Notes under the pieces: model-generated | The model's input: the letters and a program-made list of their open reading frames with translations, nothing else | What the model was told of the DNA's origin: nothing | The model's database searches: none | Program-made: the position numbers and the translations under genes | DNA from: ZC4RG35 sp964388105 | GTDB lineage: Bacteria > Actinomycetota > Acidimicrobiia > Spongiisociales > ZC4RG35 | Reading direction: 5' to 3' | DNA length: 64,000 bases | Assembly: GCA_964388105.1 (NCBI GenBank) | Contig: CAYLYQ010000002.1 | Location: 1-64,000 of the forward strand | Shown: positions 36,957-45,336 of the stretch, one piece after another | How the letters are laid out: each line of letters starts with the position of its first letter | How positions within the stretch are numbered: position 1 is the stretch's first letter

Positions 36957-39446
36957 ATGCGGTGGTTGAAACGGATCCTCCTGGCCTTGATGATCCTGGC
37001 GCTGGCGGGTTCAGGCTTCCTGGTCTGGACCATCCGTCGATCCTTTCCGCAGGTGGACGGACAGCTCACGGTGGCGGGGCTGGAGCGGCCCGTGACCGTC
37101 CACCGGGACTCCTGGGGCGTCCCTCACATCTTCGCCGAGACCGAACACGATCTCTTCTTCGCTCAAGGCTTCGTTCACGCCCAGGAGCGGTTCTGGCAGA
37201 TGGACTTCTGGCGCCACATCGGCTCCGGCCGTCTGTCCGAGATGTTCGGGGAGAGCCAGCTCGAGACCGACGTGTTCCTCCGCTCGCTCGGGTTCGCCGA
37301 TCTGGCCCGTAGAGAGCTGGAGATGATGCCCGCCGAACACCGTCAGGTCCTCGAGTCCTACGCCGAGGGGGTCAACGCCTACATCTCCGGGAGGAGCGGG
37401 GCGAGGCTGAGCCTGGAGTACGCGATCCTGGGGCTCCAGAACTCCGCCTACACCGTGGAGCCCTGGGAACCGGTCCACACCCTGACCTGGGCGAAGCTGA
37501 TGTCCTGGGACCTGAGCCACAACCTCGGCGACGAGATCGACCGCGCGCTCCTGGCCCGGACGCTTCCTGCGGAGCGCCTCGCCGAGCTGTACCCGGCGTA
37601 CCCCGATGACCGGCCCGTGATCGTGGAGGGGGGCCCGGGGGCGTCGCCCGGCGCCGCCCCCCCGGCCCCTTCGGGAGCCATTCCCTCCCTCCAGCGAATG
37701 GCAGACCTGGTGGCGCGACTCGACAGGATCACCGGCGGGGGCTTCGAGGGGATCGGGTCGAACAGCTGGGTCGTGGATGGGACCCGCACCGCCACCGGCT
37801 CGCCGATCCTGGCCAACGACACCCACCTCGCCATCCAGATGCCCGCCATCTGGTTCCAGAACGGCCTCCATTGCACCCGAGCCGACTGCACCTACACGGC
37901 GACGGGCTTCTCCTTCCCCGGGGCACCGGGTGTCGTCGTGGGCCACAACGGCCACCACGCTTGGGGAGTGACCACGCAGGCAGTGGACACCCAGGATGTG
38001 TTCATCGAACGGGTCAACCCGGACGACCCCGGCCAGTACGAGGTCGACGGGGAATGGGTGGACTTCGAGACCAGGAGTGAGACCATCCGCGTGGCCGGCG
38101 GCGAAGACCACTCCTTCGAGGTCCTGATCAGCCGCCACGGCCCCGTGATCTCGGGTACCTACGTCGACGAGGGTGCCCTCGACGGCTCCCCCGTCACCGA
38201 GCTGCCGGAGGCTTACGCCCTGGCGCTCGCATGGCAGTCCCTCGAGCCTTCGACCCTCGTGGAAGCCCTGCTCGGGATCGGCCGGGCCGAAAGCCTCGAG
38301 GAGTTCCGCCAGGCCGCGTCGAAGTGGGACATCGCCGCCCAGAACTTCATCTACGCGGACGTCGACGGGAACATCGCCTATCAGTCGACCGGCGAGGTGC
38401 CGATCCGCAATTCCGGCGACGGCACCACTCCCGTACCCGGCTGGACCTCCGAGTACGAGTGGGTGGGTCTGGTCCCGTTCGAGGAGATGCCCAGCCTGGT
38501 CAACCCGGAGTCCGGGATGATCGTCACGGCCAACAACCCGGTGATCAGACCCGGCTCGTCGCCCGACATGGGCTGGACCGGGAACCAGGGCTTCAGGGCG
38601 TTGCGCATCATCGCCATGCTGGAGAGCGGGCTCGCCCTGGACACCGAGGACATGAGGCGTTTCCAGACCGACAACTTCGATCTCCTCGCGGCCGACCTGG
38701 TGCCGCTCCTGGTCGAGGTCGACTCCGACGAGCCCGGTGTCCTCCGCATCCAGGAGCTGTTGCGTCACTGGTCGGCCGGGGCAGACGCTTTCGTCGCAAC
38801 CGGTGACTCCGCCGGGGCGGCGGCGTGGATGGCCACCTGGCGCCACCTCCTGTTGCGAACATTCGCCGACGAGCTCGGCGAGGACCACCTCCCATGGGGT
38901 GGCGACCGCTGGGCGCTGATCGCCTCCAACTTGGCCCAGGACCCGGCCAACGACTGGTGGGACGACACCACCACCTCGGAGCGGGAGGCCCGGGACGACA
39001 TCCTCGCCCTGGCCATGGACGACGCCGCGGCAGAGCTCACCGCGCGAATGGGCGACAACCCCGGTTCCTGGTCGTGGGGCAGGCTCCACCTCGCCCACTT
39101 CGACAACCCGACGTTGGGCACTTCGGGGATAGGTCCCATCGAGTGGCTGTTCAATCGCACCGCTCCCTCCCGCGTGGGCGGGTCGGCGACGTTCGTCAAC
39201 GCAGTGGGCTGGGACGTCTCTGCCGGCTACGAGGTGGACTGGATCCCGTCATTCCGGATGGTCGTCGACCTCGACAATCTGAGCCGGTCGACGATGCTGC
39301 ACTCGACAGGGCAGTCCGGGCACGCCTTCCACCACCACTACGACGACATGATCGAGCCGTGGGTCGACGGCATCCAGGCACCCGTCCTCTGGAGAACCAA
39401 CGACATCGAGCGCGAGGCGCGCTCGACTCTGGTCCTCTTCCCCTAG
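36957..39446 (+). CDS. Penicillin acylase family (Ntn-hydrolase) protein
   Basis: This 829-residue N-terminal-nucleophile amidohydrolase has an N-terminal membrane anchor or signal helix (residues 5-25). The autoprocessing site is GIGSNSW: cleavage before Ser268 would free the beta chain with Ser as nucleophile. Family segments include VHRDSWGVPHIFAE, FAQGFVHAQERFWQMD, ANDTHLAIQMPAIW and YADVDGNIAYQSTG. It acts outside the membrane on amides such as acyl-homoserine lactones or beta-lactams; the real substrate is unknown. Confidence 0.95.
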   Translation: MRWLKRILLALMILALAGSGFLVWTIRRSFPQVDGQLTVAGLERPVTVHRDSWGVPHIFAETEHDLFFAQGFVHAQERFWQMDFWRHIGSGRLSEMFGESQLETDVFLRSLGFADLARRELEMMPAEHRQVLESYAEGVNAYISGRSGARLSLEYAILGLQNSAYTVEPWEPVHTLTWAKLMSWDLSHNLGDEIDRALLARTLPAERLAELYPAYPDDRPVIVEGGPGASPGAAPPAPSGAIPSLQRMADLVARLDRITGGGFEGIGSNSWVVDGTRTATGSPILANDTHLAIQMPAIWFQNGLHCTRADCTYTATGFSFPGAPGVVVGHNGHHAWGVTTQAVDTQDVFIERVNPDDPGQYEVDGEWVDFETRSETIRVAGGEDHSFEVLISRHGPVISGTYVDEGALDGSPVTELPEAYALALAWQSLEPSTLVEALLGIGRAESLEEFRQAASKWDIAAQNFIYADVDGNIAYQSTGEVPIRNSGDGTTPVPGWTSEYEWVGLVPFEEMPSLVNPESGMIVTANNPVIRPGSSPDMGWTGNQGFRALRIIAMLESGLALDTEDMRRFQTDNFDLLAADLVPLLVEVDSDEPGVLRIQELLRHWSAGADAFVATGDSAGAAAWMATWRHLLLRTFADELGEDHLPWGGDRWALIASNLAQDPANDWWDDTTTSEREARDDILALAMDDAAAELTARMGDNPGSWSWGRLHLAHFDNPTLGTSGIGPIEWLFNRTAPSRVGGSATFVNAVGWDVSAGYEVDWIPSFRMVVDLDNLSRSTMLHSTGQSGHAFHHHYDDMIEPWVDGIQAPVLWRTNDIEREARSTLVLFP

Positions 39447-40342
39447 GCCAGGAACGAGGTCAGTTCGGCCACCACCCGCTCCGGGTGGGTCCAGACCACT
39501 TCGTGATGGGCGCCCTCGATCTCCACCACGACCGCGCCGGGGATCAAGCCGGCGAGATCGCGCTGCCAGGCGGCGGGGACCAGCATGTCACGGCCAGGGA
39601 TCACCACGAGAGTCGGCACCTGGAGACGGCCCACCCATCCGGCGCTGTCGAAGCGGACCGTCGCCAGCGTCGCCTGGGCGCCGGCGTCGGGGTTGCGCCG
39701 ATGGGTCTCGAGCCAGAGCCACCTGGCGTGCCGGCCCTCGACCGCACCTGAGGTGAGGAGGTACCCGCTGCGGACCTCGGGGGTGCCCAGCCCGGTGAGC
39801 CGCTCCCACGCCCGGGCCAGAAGGGCGCCGCCCATCATGAACCACCGGCGCCTTAGTGGGAATGCGGCGAACGAGGCGATCAACGCCAGCCGGCGAACTC
39901 GACCGGGGTGCCTGATGGCGAGGGCTTGGGCGATGCTGCCCCCCATCGAATAGCCAACGACGTCGAGCGTGCCCACCCCGAGCACGTCGAGGATGCCTGC
40001 GATGTCGTCCGCGACGTCCTCCACGTCGTAACGGCTCGTCATGAGGGGGGAGAGGCCGTGGCTGCGATGGTCGATCAGAATCACCCGCCGTTCGGTCGCC
40101 AGGTTCGGCGCGATGCGATACCACTCCCCGACCGACGACCCGCCCAGCCCGTGAATGAGGAGGACCGGGGGTGCGTCCGCGGGCCCCGCCTCACGGACGA
40201 GGAACTCCTCGTCACCGACGAAGACGGTGCGACCTCCCAACCTCCACGGATGCTCCTGGGGCGGTTTGAACGAGGGCTGGTACGGGGGAGCGAACAACCG
40301 CCAGAGGACCAGGACGGCGATGATCCGCCGCAGCCACTTCAT
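39443..40342 (-). CDS. Alpha/beta hydrolase, membrane-anchored
   Basis: This 299-residue alpha/beta hydrolase has one N-terminal hydrophobic helix. It shows an LLIHGLGGSS oxyanion region, the nucleophile elbow GYSMGG (Ser132), an acid in PGRDMLV and the histidine in EGAHHEV, so the triad is complete. Substrate unknown. Its ATG overlaps the ferredoxin stop (ATGA), and its stop overlaps the convergent acylase stop by four bases. Confidence 0.9.
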   Translation of the reverse strand: MKWLRRIIAVLVLWRLFAPPYQPSFKPPQEHPWRLGGRTVFVGDEEFLVREAGPADAPPVLLIHGLGGSSVGEWYRIAPNLATERRVILIDHRSHGLSPLMTSRYDVEDVADDIAGILDVLGVGTLDVVGYSMGGSIAQALAIRHPGRVRRLALIASFAAFPLRRRWFMMGGALLARAWERLTGLGTPEVRSGYLLTSGAVEGRHARWLWLETHRRNPDAGAQATLATVRFDSAGWVGRLQVPTLVVIPGRDMLVPAAWQRDLAGLIPGAVVVEIEGAHHEVVWTHPERVVAELTSFLA

Positions 40343-40755
40343 CCGAGATCACCCGTGGCGAAAGCCAGGTCGTCCACCGGTGTTCCCCCGATGAGGTGCT
40401 CGTCGATGACCCGGTCGAGCTTCTCCTTGTCCAGCCCGGCGTACCAGGTGCCCTCCGGGTAGACGACCGCGATGCACCCCTGCTCGCAGATGCGGAGGCA
40501 GTCCACCTTGGAGCGGAGAACCGAACCGTTGCCCGGTTCGACCGGCTCGTGCCGATCGGTCCCCTGCCACGCCGGCGGGGCCGAGCTCGCCCCGAGCTCC
40601 TTGAGGCGCGTCTTGAGATGGACCCACAACTCGTGGGTCTCCTCGCGCGGAGCGCACTTGGCGTTGGTCTGGTCGGCGCACAGGAAGATGTGGCGCTGCA
40701 CCCGCGGGATGGAGAGGGCTTCGGCGATGTCGGCCAGCCGTCGGGACTGTTCCAT
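40339..40755 (-). CDS. Thioredoxin-fold [2Fe-2S] ferredoxin
   Basis: This 138-residue protein has a thioredoxin-like 2Fe-2S ferredoxin domain. Cluster cysteines are Cys26 and Cys34 (HIFLCADQTNAKC), Cys86 and Cys90 (DCLRICEQGC); a fifth cysteine follows. The VVYPEGTWYAGL segment is typical of the family. An electron-transfer role with an unknown partner is inferred. It is translated with the hydrolase. Its start lies six bases after a strong hairpin. Confidence 0.9.
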   Translation of the reverse strand: MEQSRRLADIAEALSIPRVQRHIFLCADQTNAKCAPREETHELWVHLKTRLKELGASSAPPAWQGTDRHEPVEPGNGSVLRSKVDCLRICEQGCIAVVYPEGTWYAGLDKEKLDRVIDEHLIGGTPVDDLAFATGDLG

Positions 40756-40761
40756 GAGAAA

Positions 40762-40794
40762 GGGAGGCTATCGGCCGCCGGCCGATAGCCTCCC
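40762..40794 (-). terminator. Strong hairpin terminator after nirK
   Basis: GGGAGGCTATCGGCC (40762-40776) and its exact complement (40780-40794) form a 15-pair stem with a three-base loop. On the minus strand it is followed by TTTCTC and then the ferredoxin ATG. It begins 22 bases after the nirK stop. A TAGCCT hexamer lies in the stem and may be the ferredoxin -10. Confidence 0.85.
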
Positions 40795-40816
40795 TCGTAC
40801 TGCAAGGTGTGGGTGG

Positions 40817-42430
40817 CTAACCCTCTACCACTATCACCTTGGCCCGCATCCAGGGATGCGGCAGGCAGAAGTACTCGAACTCGCCGACCTCGGTGAAGGT
40901 GTAGCTCCAGCTGTCCCCGGTGTTGAAGAAGCCGGAGTCGAATGAGCCGTCGACCGCGGTCACGGTGTGCATCTGACCCGGATCGTCGTTGACCCACGTG
41001 ACCGTGGTGCCCACCGTCACGGTGAGGACGTTCACCGAGTAGTCCGTCGGGACCTCGTTCTCGCTGAACTCGTCCGGAGCGTCCATCGGCTGGGCGGTCC
41101 AGGCGCCGCTGGGGATCGTCACGGTCTCGCTCGCCCCCTGAGGCACCGTCGTCGTGGCGCCGCCCATGTCGTGGCCGCCGCCACCGCCGCCATCCGTGCT
41201 GTCACCGGTGATGTCCTCGAAGATCTCGGTGTTCGGGCTGCCCGAGATCACGACCTGCCCGATGGCGCCCTTGTCCACGGCCCGGTTCAGGGCGTGGTCG
41301 ACGAGAATCGATGTCATCGGGACGTAGCCGACCATCTCGACGACGGTCCCGCCGCCGGCGGGGACCAGCGTGGTCTGCGAGCCCCGAAGAGGGGCACCGA
41401 AGAAGGTCGCCTCCGGATACACCTTGTCCCAATGCGATCCGATCGGGTGGAAGTTCGAGATCATGTTGACCCCGGCGTTGATGAAGTAGATCCGCGAGCG
41501 CTCGCCGACGTTCATCTGCAGGGCGTTGTCACCGGTGAGGGCGCCAACGGCGCCGTTGAAGACGACGAAGCTCGGGTGCTCGATGGTGGCCGCGGCGCGG
41601 TCGAACTCGACCAACCCGCCGGCCTCTCCGGTCGTGTAGTACTCGGACTGCACGATGTACCACTCGTTGTCGACCTCCGGCAGCGGTGTCTCGGGATCGA
41701 CGAGGATGCCGCCGAACATGCCGTGTGCGATGTGCGCCGGGATGTCGCCGTAGGCGCAGTGGTACATGAAGAAACCCGGATAGAGGAGACGGACCTCGAT
41801 GGTCTTGGTCTCGCCGGGAGCCACGGTGGTCGCCTCCGCGCCGCCGCCTGTCCCGGTCACCGCGTGGAAGTCCACGTTGTGCGGGTTGTGGGAAGTAGCG
41901 GGGTTCGTGATGGTGAACCGGAGCACGTCACCGACTCGGGCCCGAATGACCGGACCGGGAGTGCCGATGACAAGACCCTCCTCACCACCGTCCACGAGGC
42001 GATAGCCCCAGGTCTCGGTCTGGGTGCCGGTCCCGAGGTCGATGGTATTGACCCCTTCGACGACCTCGAAGTGGACATCGACGATCGCCTGCGCCGTCCG
42101 GCCGGACGGAGCCGGCATGTTCGGCGCGATGGCGACGTTCACCTCGCTGTCCGGCACCAGCGGAAGCTGGCTCTTCGGTGTCAACTCCGGTACGACGTCG
42201 CCCAGCACGGCGGCGCCGCCCGTGGGCTGGCCGGCCAGGAAGTCAGTGACCCTCTCCTCGACCAGAGCGTCATCGACGGAATTGCGCGACGCGGTGATCA
42301 TCAGGGCGGCGATGGCCAACCCGACAGCGACCAGAGTCCCGATCACCCCCAGGGCCACCATCGTGCCCAGCGTGTAGTGAGGGTGCTTGGGGACGGTCCC
42401 CGTCTCCCTTGATTCCAGTAGTTTTGTCAT
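40817..42430 (-). CDS. nirK: Copper nitrite reductase with fused C-terminal cupredoxin
   Basis: NirK reduces nitrite to nitric oxide outside the membrane. The 537-residue protein has an N-terminal helix (about 22-46), two cupredoxin domains and an extra C-terminal cupredoxin. Type 1 ligands are His184, Cys225, His233 and Met238; type 2 ligands are His189, His224 and His379; catalytic Asp187 and His328 are kept. The added domain has its own type 1 set (His488, Cys522, His525, Met528) after a Gly/His linker, probably as built-in electron donor. ATG 42430 overlaps the Rrf2 gene stop. Confidence 0.95.
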   Translation of the reverse strand: MTKLLESRETGTVPKHPHYTLGTMVALGVIGTLVAVGLAIAALMITASRNSVDDALVEERVTDFLAGQPTGGAAVLGDVVPELTPKSQLPLVPDSEVNVAIAPNMPAPSGRTAQAIVDVHFEVVEGVNTIDLGTGTQTETWGYRLVDGGEEGLVIGTPGPVIRARVGDVLRFTITNPATSHNPHNVDFHAVTGTGGGAEATTVAPGETKTIEVRLLYPGFFMYHCAYGDIPAHIAHGMFGGILVDPETPLPEVDNEWYIVQSEYYTTGEAGGLVEFDRAAATIEHPSFVVFNGAVGALTGDNALQMNVGERSRIYFINAGVNMISNFHPIGSHWDKVYPEATFFGAPLRGSQTTLVPAGGGTVVEMVGYVPMTSILVDHALNRAVDKGAIGQVVISGSPNTEIFEDITGDSTDGGGGGGHDMGGATTTVPQGASETVTIPSGAWTAQPMDAPDEFSENEVPTDYSVNVLTVTVGTTVTWVNDDPGQMHTVTAVDGSFDSGFFNTGDSWSYTFTEVGEFEYFCLPHPWMRAKVIVVEG

Positions 42431-42828
42431 GCCCTTTCTCCTTGCAGTACTCGTATCTCTTCCAAACCGTCCATCAGAACCTTGCGCGCTTCGGCCCAGA
42501 CTCCGTGCACCTCACAGGCCGTCTCGGGGCACGGGCCGTCCCGGAGGACACAACGGTGGTACGCGGAGGGACCCTCGACCGCCTCGTAGACCTCGATGAG
42601 ACGGGCTTCGTACGCTCGGGGTGCCAGGCGGTAGCCACCGCCCGGGCCCCGCTCCGATTCGACCCATCCTGCTGCCACCAGAAACGGCATCACCTGGGCC
42701 AGGAAGCCCGAAGTCGTGCCGATTCGCTCGGCAAGCTCCGCCCGAGCAACCCGAAGATTCGGAGCCTCGGAGAGCTCCCTCAGGGCCGCCAGGGCCAAGT
42801 CCGTCTTGCGTGAGAAGCTCAGATTCAT
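42427..42828 (-). CDS. Rrf2-family iron-sulfur transcriptional regulator (NsrR-like)
   Basis: This 133-residue winged-helix regulator starts MNLSFSRKTDLAL, the family N-terminus. The wing reads RGPGGGYRL. Three cysteines, Cys93, Cys100 and Cys105, stand where NsrR, IscR and RsrR bind a cluster. Four-base overlap with nirK (ATGA) points to a nitric-oxide-sensing role like NsrR, but this is inference. ATG 42828 is chosen over a TTG six codons upstream. A perfect inverted repeat lies three bases upstream and would allow autoregulation. Confidence 0.92.
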   Translation of the reverse strand: MNLSFSRKTDLALAALRELSEAPNLRVARAELAERIGTTSGFLAQVMPFLVAAGWVESERGPGGGYRLAPRAYEARLIEVYEAVEGPSAYHRCVLRDGPCPETACEVHGVWAEARKVLMDGLEEIRVLQGERA

Positions 42829-42830
42829 GT

Positions 42831-42855
42831 GATGTTGAGTAAACAAATCAACATC
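42831..42855 (-). promoter_or_regulatory. Perfect 8-bp inverted repeat, probable Rrf2 operator
   Basis: GATGTTGA (42831-42838) and TCAACATC (42848-42855) are exact complements around a nine-base spacer. The element overlaps TTTACT (minus strand, 42838-42843), the best -10 candidate nine bases before the regulator ATG. Binding there would block the rrf2-nirK operon. Similar two-fold symmetric sites are known for NsrR. Confidence 0.7.
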
Positions 42856-42863
42856 TATTACTC

Positions 42864-42883
42864 GTAGGGCCGAAAGTCCCTAA
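42864..42883. promoter_or_regulatory. DosR-box-like palindrome between rrf2-nirK and greA
   Basis: The core GGGCCGAAAGTCCC with flanking TA agrees with the mycobacterial DosR consensus, recalled from memory, at 15 of 20 positions. It covers the place where the greA -35 should lie and is about 40 bases upstream of the regulator start. Function unknown. Confidence 0.4.
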
Positions 42884-42888
42884 TTGGT

Positions 42889-42894
42889 TACCCT
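42889..42894 (+). promoter_or_regulatory. Leaderless -10 of greA
   Basis: TACCCT lies eight bases upstream of the greA ATG at 42903, with no ribosome-binding site between. Confidence 0.5.
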
Positions 42895-42902
42895 GGCCGG
42901 CC

Positions 42903-43379
42903 ATGGCTGAAGAGTCGACATTCCTCACCGAGGCCGCGCTGGCCAAGCTCGTCGAGGAGCTGGAGCACCTGAAGACCGCCGGCAGGCGGGAGATCGAGGA
43001 CCGCATCGCCGAGGCGCGCTCGCACGGCGACCTCCGTGAGAACGCCGATTACGACGCAGCCAAGAACGAGCAGGGCCTGATGGAGGCCCGCATCCGCAAG
43101 CTCGACCACATCATCGCCCACGCCCAGGTCACCGAGGTCGGCGCCACCGACGAGGTCGTCGTCGGCTGTGTGGTCACGGTGGTCGACTCCGACGGCGACG
43201 AGCTCGAGTACTTCGTGGCACCCCAGGAGAACAAGGTGCCGGGCACTCTCCTCGCTTCGCCGTCCAGCCCACTGGGCGCAGCACTCCTCGGCGCCCGTGC
43301 GGGCGACGAAGTCGCCTACGAAGCCCCTGCAGGGACATTCACCCTGCGAGTGGTGGCCATCAGACCCTACGGCGGCTGA
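42903..43379 (+). CDS. greA: Transcription elongation factor GreA
   Basis: GreA rescues backtracked RNA polymerase by stimulating transcript cleavage. The 158-residue protein has the N-terminal coiled coil with the acidic tip motif DLRENADYDAAKNEQ and the C-terminal FKBP-like domain ending LRVVAIRPYGG. Length and motifs are standard. It is followed 30 bases later by mgtE in the same direction. Confidence 0.97.
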   Translation: MAEESTFLTEAALAKLVEELEHLKTAGRREIEDRIAEARSHGDLRENADYDAAKNEQGLMEARIRKLDHIIAHAQVTEVGATDEVVVGCVVTVVDSDGDELEYFVAPQENKVPGTLLASPSSPLGAALLGARAGDEVAYEAPAGTFTLRVVAIRPYGG

Positions 43380-43409
43380 CCGGCTCGGTACCCTGCTCCG
43401 GGGTCACCG

Positions 43410-44819
43410 ATGAAACTCAGGCTTCGCTCGCCGCGCCAACTAGCCAGGACACTGCTCGACCTGGCGCGGCGCGAGCCGGGCGAGGTCGCGGACTACCTCG
43501 AGCAGAACCGCGAAGAGTGGGAGGCGCTCGCGGAAGCACTCCCCGGCGACGCCGCCGACGTCCTCGAGCAGCTCGACGAGGCTGACGTGGTCGGCCTGCT
43601 GGTCGGCCTGGACGCGCCGGAGGCAGCGGAGGTCCTCGAAGAGATCGCCCCCGAGTTGGCCGTCGAGCTCATCGAAGAGCTCCCCGTGGAGAACCTCGCA
43701 GCTGCGCTCAGCGAGATGACCGGTGACGCAGCAGCCGACCTCATCGGCGAGCTCGACCTCGACGTCCAGGAAGACATCCTGGCGGCAATGACGGACCAGG
43801 CGGAGTCCCAGGTCCGATCGTTGCTCGCCTATGCGCCGGACACGGCGGGCGGGTTGATGACCACCGAGATCGCCCGCCTCCCCTGGGGCCTCACCACCGG
43901 TGAGGCGATCGAGCGGATCCGGCAGCTCCACGAGGAGTTCGAGGACCTGTCGTACGTCTACGTGGTCGACGACGAAGGCCATCTCCAGGGAGTCATCTCG
44001 TTCCGGGACCTGGTCTTCCGCCGTCCGGGCTCGCCACTAGCCGACGTCATGGTCGACGAGCCCGTGACCGTGCTTCCGAGCACCGATCGGGAGGAAGTCG
44101 CCGAGTTGTGCCAGCGGTATCACTTCTTCGGCGTTCCCGTGGTCGACGAACAGGGGCTTCTGCTCGGGATGGTCACCACCGAGGCGGTGATGGAGGCGAT
44201 CCAGGACGAGGCCTCCGAGGACTTCGCCACGGCGGTGGGTGCCGGCGCCGAGGAGACCGTCTACACCGACGTGCGCCACTCGGTGCAGGCCCGGGCCCCC
44301 TGGCTGCTCGTCAACCTGGCCCTGGCCCTCATCGTGGCGCTGGTGGTCGAGCAACTCACAGGAGTCATCTCGCGCGTCCCCGTGCTCGCCGCCCTCATGC
44401 CCATCGTCGCCGCCCTCGGCGGGAACTCCGGCCAGCAGAGCCTGGCAGTCGTGGTCAGGAGCCTGGCCACCGACACGATCCCAGGAAGCCAGGTGCGGGC
44501 AGTCGTTTCCCGCCAGGCTTGGATCGGGGTGATCAACGGGGTCATCCTGGCGCTGGTGTCGGCCGGGCTGGCTGTCGTCCTCCTCTCCACCGGGGTCTTC
44601 GACAACTACGACTACTCGATCTGGCGGATCGCCGCGGCGGTGGCTCTGGGAGTGATCTTCAACCTCATCATCGCGGGGGTCGCGGGGACCGCGATACCTC
44701 TGGCGCTGAAGCAAATGGGTCAGGACCCGGCGCTGGCGTCGACGATCTTCCTCACGCTGATCACCGACTCCGTCGGCTTCGGAGGGTTCCTCCTCATCGC
44801 CGCGCTGCTGATCCGCTGA
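43410..44819 (+). CDS. mgtE: Magnesium transporter MgtE
   Basis: This is a 469-residue Mg2+ channel or transporter. The acidic superhelical N domain (to about residue 140) is followed by two CBS domains (TTEIARLPWGLTTGEAI; DVMVDEPVTVLPST). A five-helix membrane domain carries the family signature ALGGNSGQQSLAVVVR and LITDSVGFGGFLL. Cytosolic Mg2+ binding to the N and CBS domains closes the pore in the family. The product is complete; it converges on a lipoprotein gene with zero gap. Confidence 0.96.
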   Translation: MKLRLRSPRQLARTLLDLARREPGEVADYLEQNREEWEALAEALPGDAADVLEQLDEADVVGLLVGLDAPEAAEVLEEIAPELAVELIEELPVENLAAALSEMTGDAAADLIGELDLDVQEDILAAMTDQAESQVRSLLAYAPDTAGGLMTTEIARLPWGLTTGEAIERIRQLHEEFEDLSYVYVVDDEGHLQGVISFRDLVFRRPGSPLADVMVDEPVTVLPSTDREEVAELCQRYHFFGVPVVDEQGLLLGMVTTEAVMEAIQDEASEDFATAVGAGAEETVYTDVRHSVQARAPWLLVNLALALIVALVVEQLTGVISRVPVLAALMPIVAALGGNSGQQSLAVVVRSLATDTIPGSQVRAVVSRQAWIGVINGVILALVSAGLAVVLLSTGVFDNYDYSIWRIAAAVALGVIFNLIIAGVAGTAIPLALKQMGQDPALASTIFLTLITDSVGFGGFLLIAALLIR

Positions 44820-45329
44820 TCAGGAGCCGAGGGTGGACTCGCCGAAAGAGGCGAACGGGCCCTGGTAGCGAATGGTGTCTCCCGACACCAGGCTGACCAG
44901 GTGATGGTTCCGCACCAGGGTCGCCTGCGCCTCCGAGCGCTCGCCCTCGGGGGTGGCGAAAGCGGTGGCCGCCTCGGCATCGTCGAACACCTCGGCTCCC
45001 CAGAGGTCGGGATCGGCCTCTTTCAGGTCGGCGATGAAGTTGTGGAGGTCGATGTCGGTGTAGCCCCCGATGGGGATGACGATGTGGAGCACCTCGCCGT
45101 TGGCCGTGGAGAGTCGAGCCACGGTCTGGTAGTCCGTGACGCTCTGGCCCCGGATGGTGGTCGAGCTCGCCTGGGACGGCGTGGTCGTCGAGGTCGTGGT
45201 CGAGTCACCGGCCGGCACGGTTCCGCCACCCGGGACGGTGGTGGTGGTGGAGCTGTCGCTGTCGCCGGAACAGGCGGCCAAGGCGAGGGCGGCGACGAGT
45301 GCGACCAGGACTGTTCTCGGTCGGGTCAT
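44820..45329 (-). CDS. Lipoprotein of unknown function
   Basis: This 169-residue lipoprotein has lipobox LAAC (Cys20), a Ser/Thr/Gly-rich linker to about residue 60, then a folded domain of about 100 residues (TVARLSTANGEVLHIVIPIGGYTDIDLHNF split by turns). I do not recognise it. ATG 45329 gives a normal signal peptide; a GTG 13 codons earlier would bury it. It follows the aminotransferase gene by seven bases and is probably in the nadE operon. Confidence 0.75.
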   Translation of the reverse strand: MTRPRTVLVALVAALALAACSGDSDSSTTTTVPGGGTVPAGDSTTTSTTTPSQASSTTIRGQSVTDYQTVARLSTANGEVLHIVIPIGGYTDIDLHNFIADLKEADPDLWGAEVFDDAEAATAFATPEGERSEAQATLVRNHHLVSLVSGDTIRYQGPFASFGESTLGS

Positions 45330-45336
45330 GCCCTTC

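Noticed and set aside
37011..39098. 695-codon frame opposite the acylase gene
   Set aside because: Antisense shadow; the plus strand has a complete Ntn-hydrolase with its processing site.
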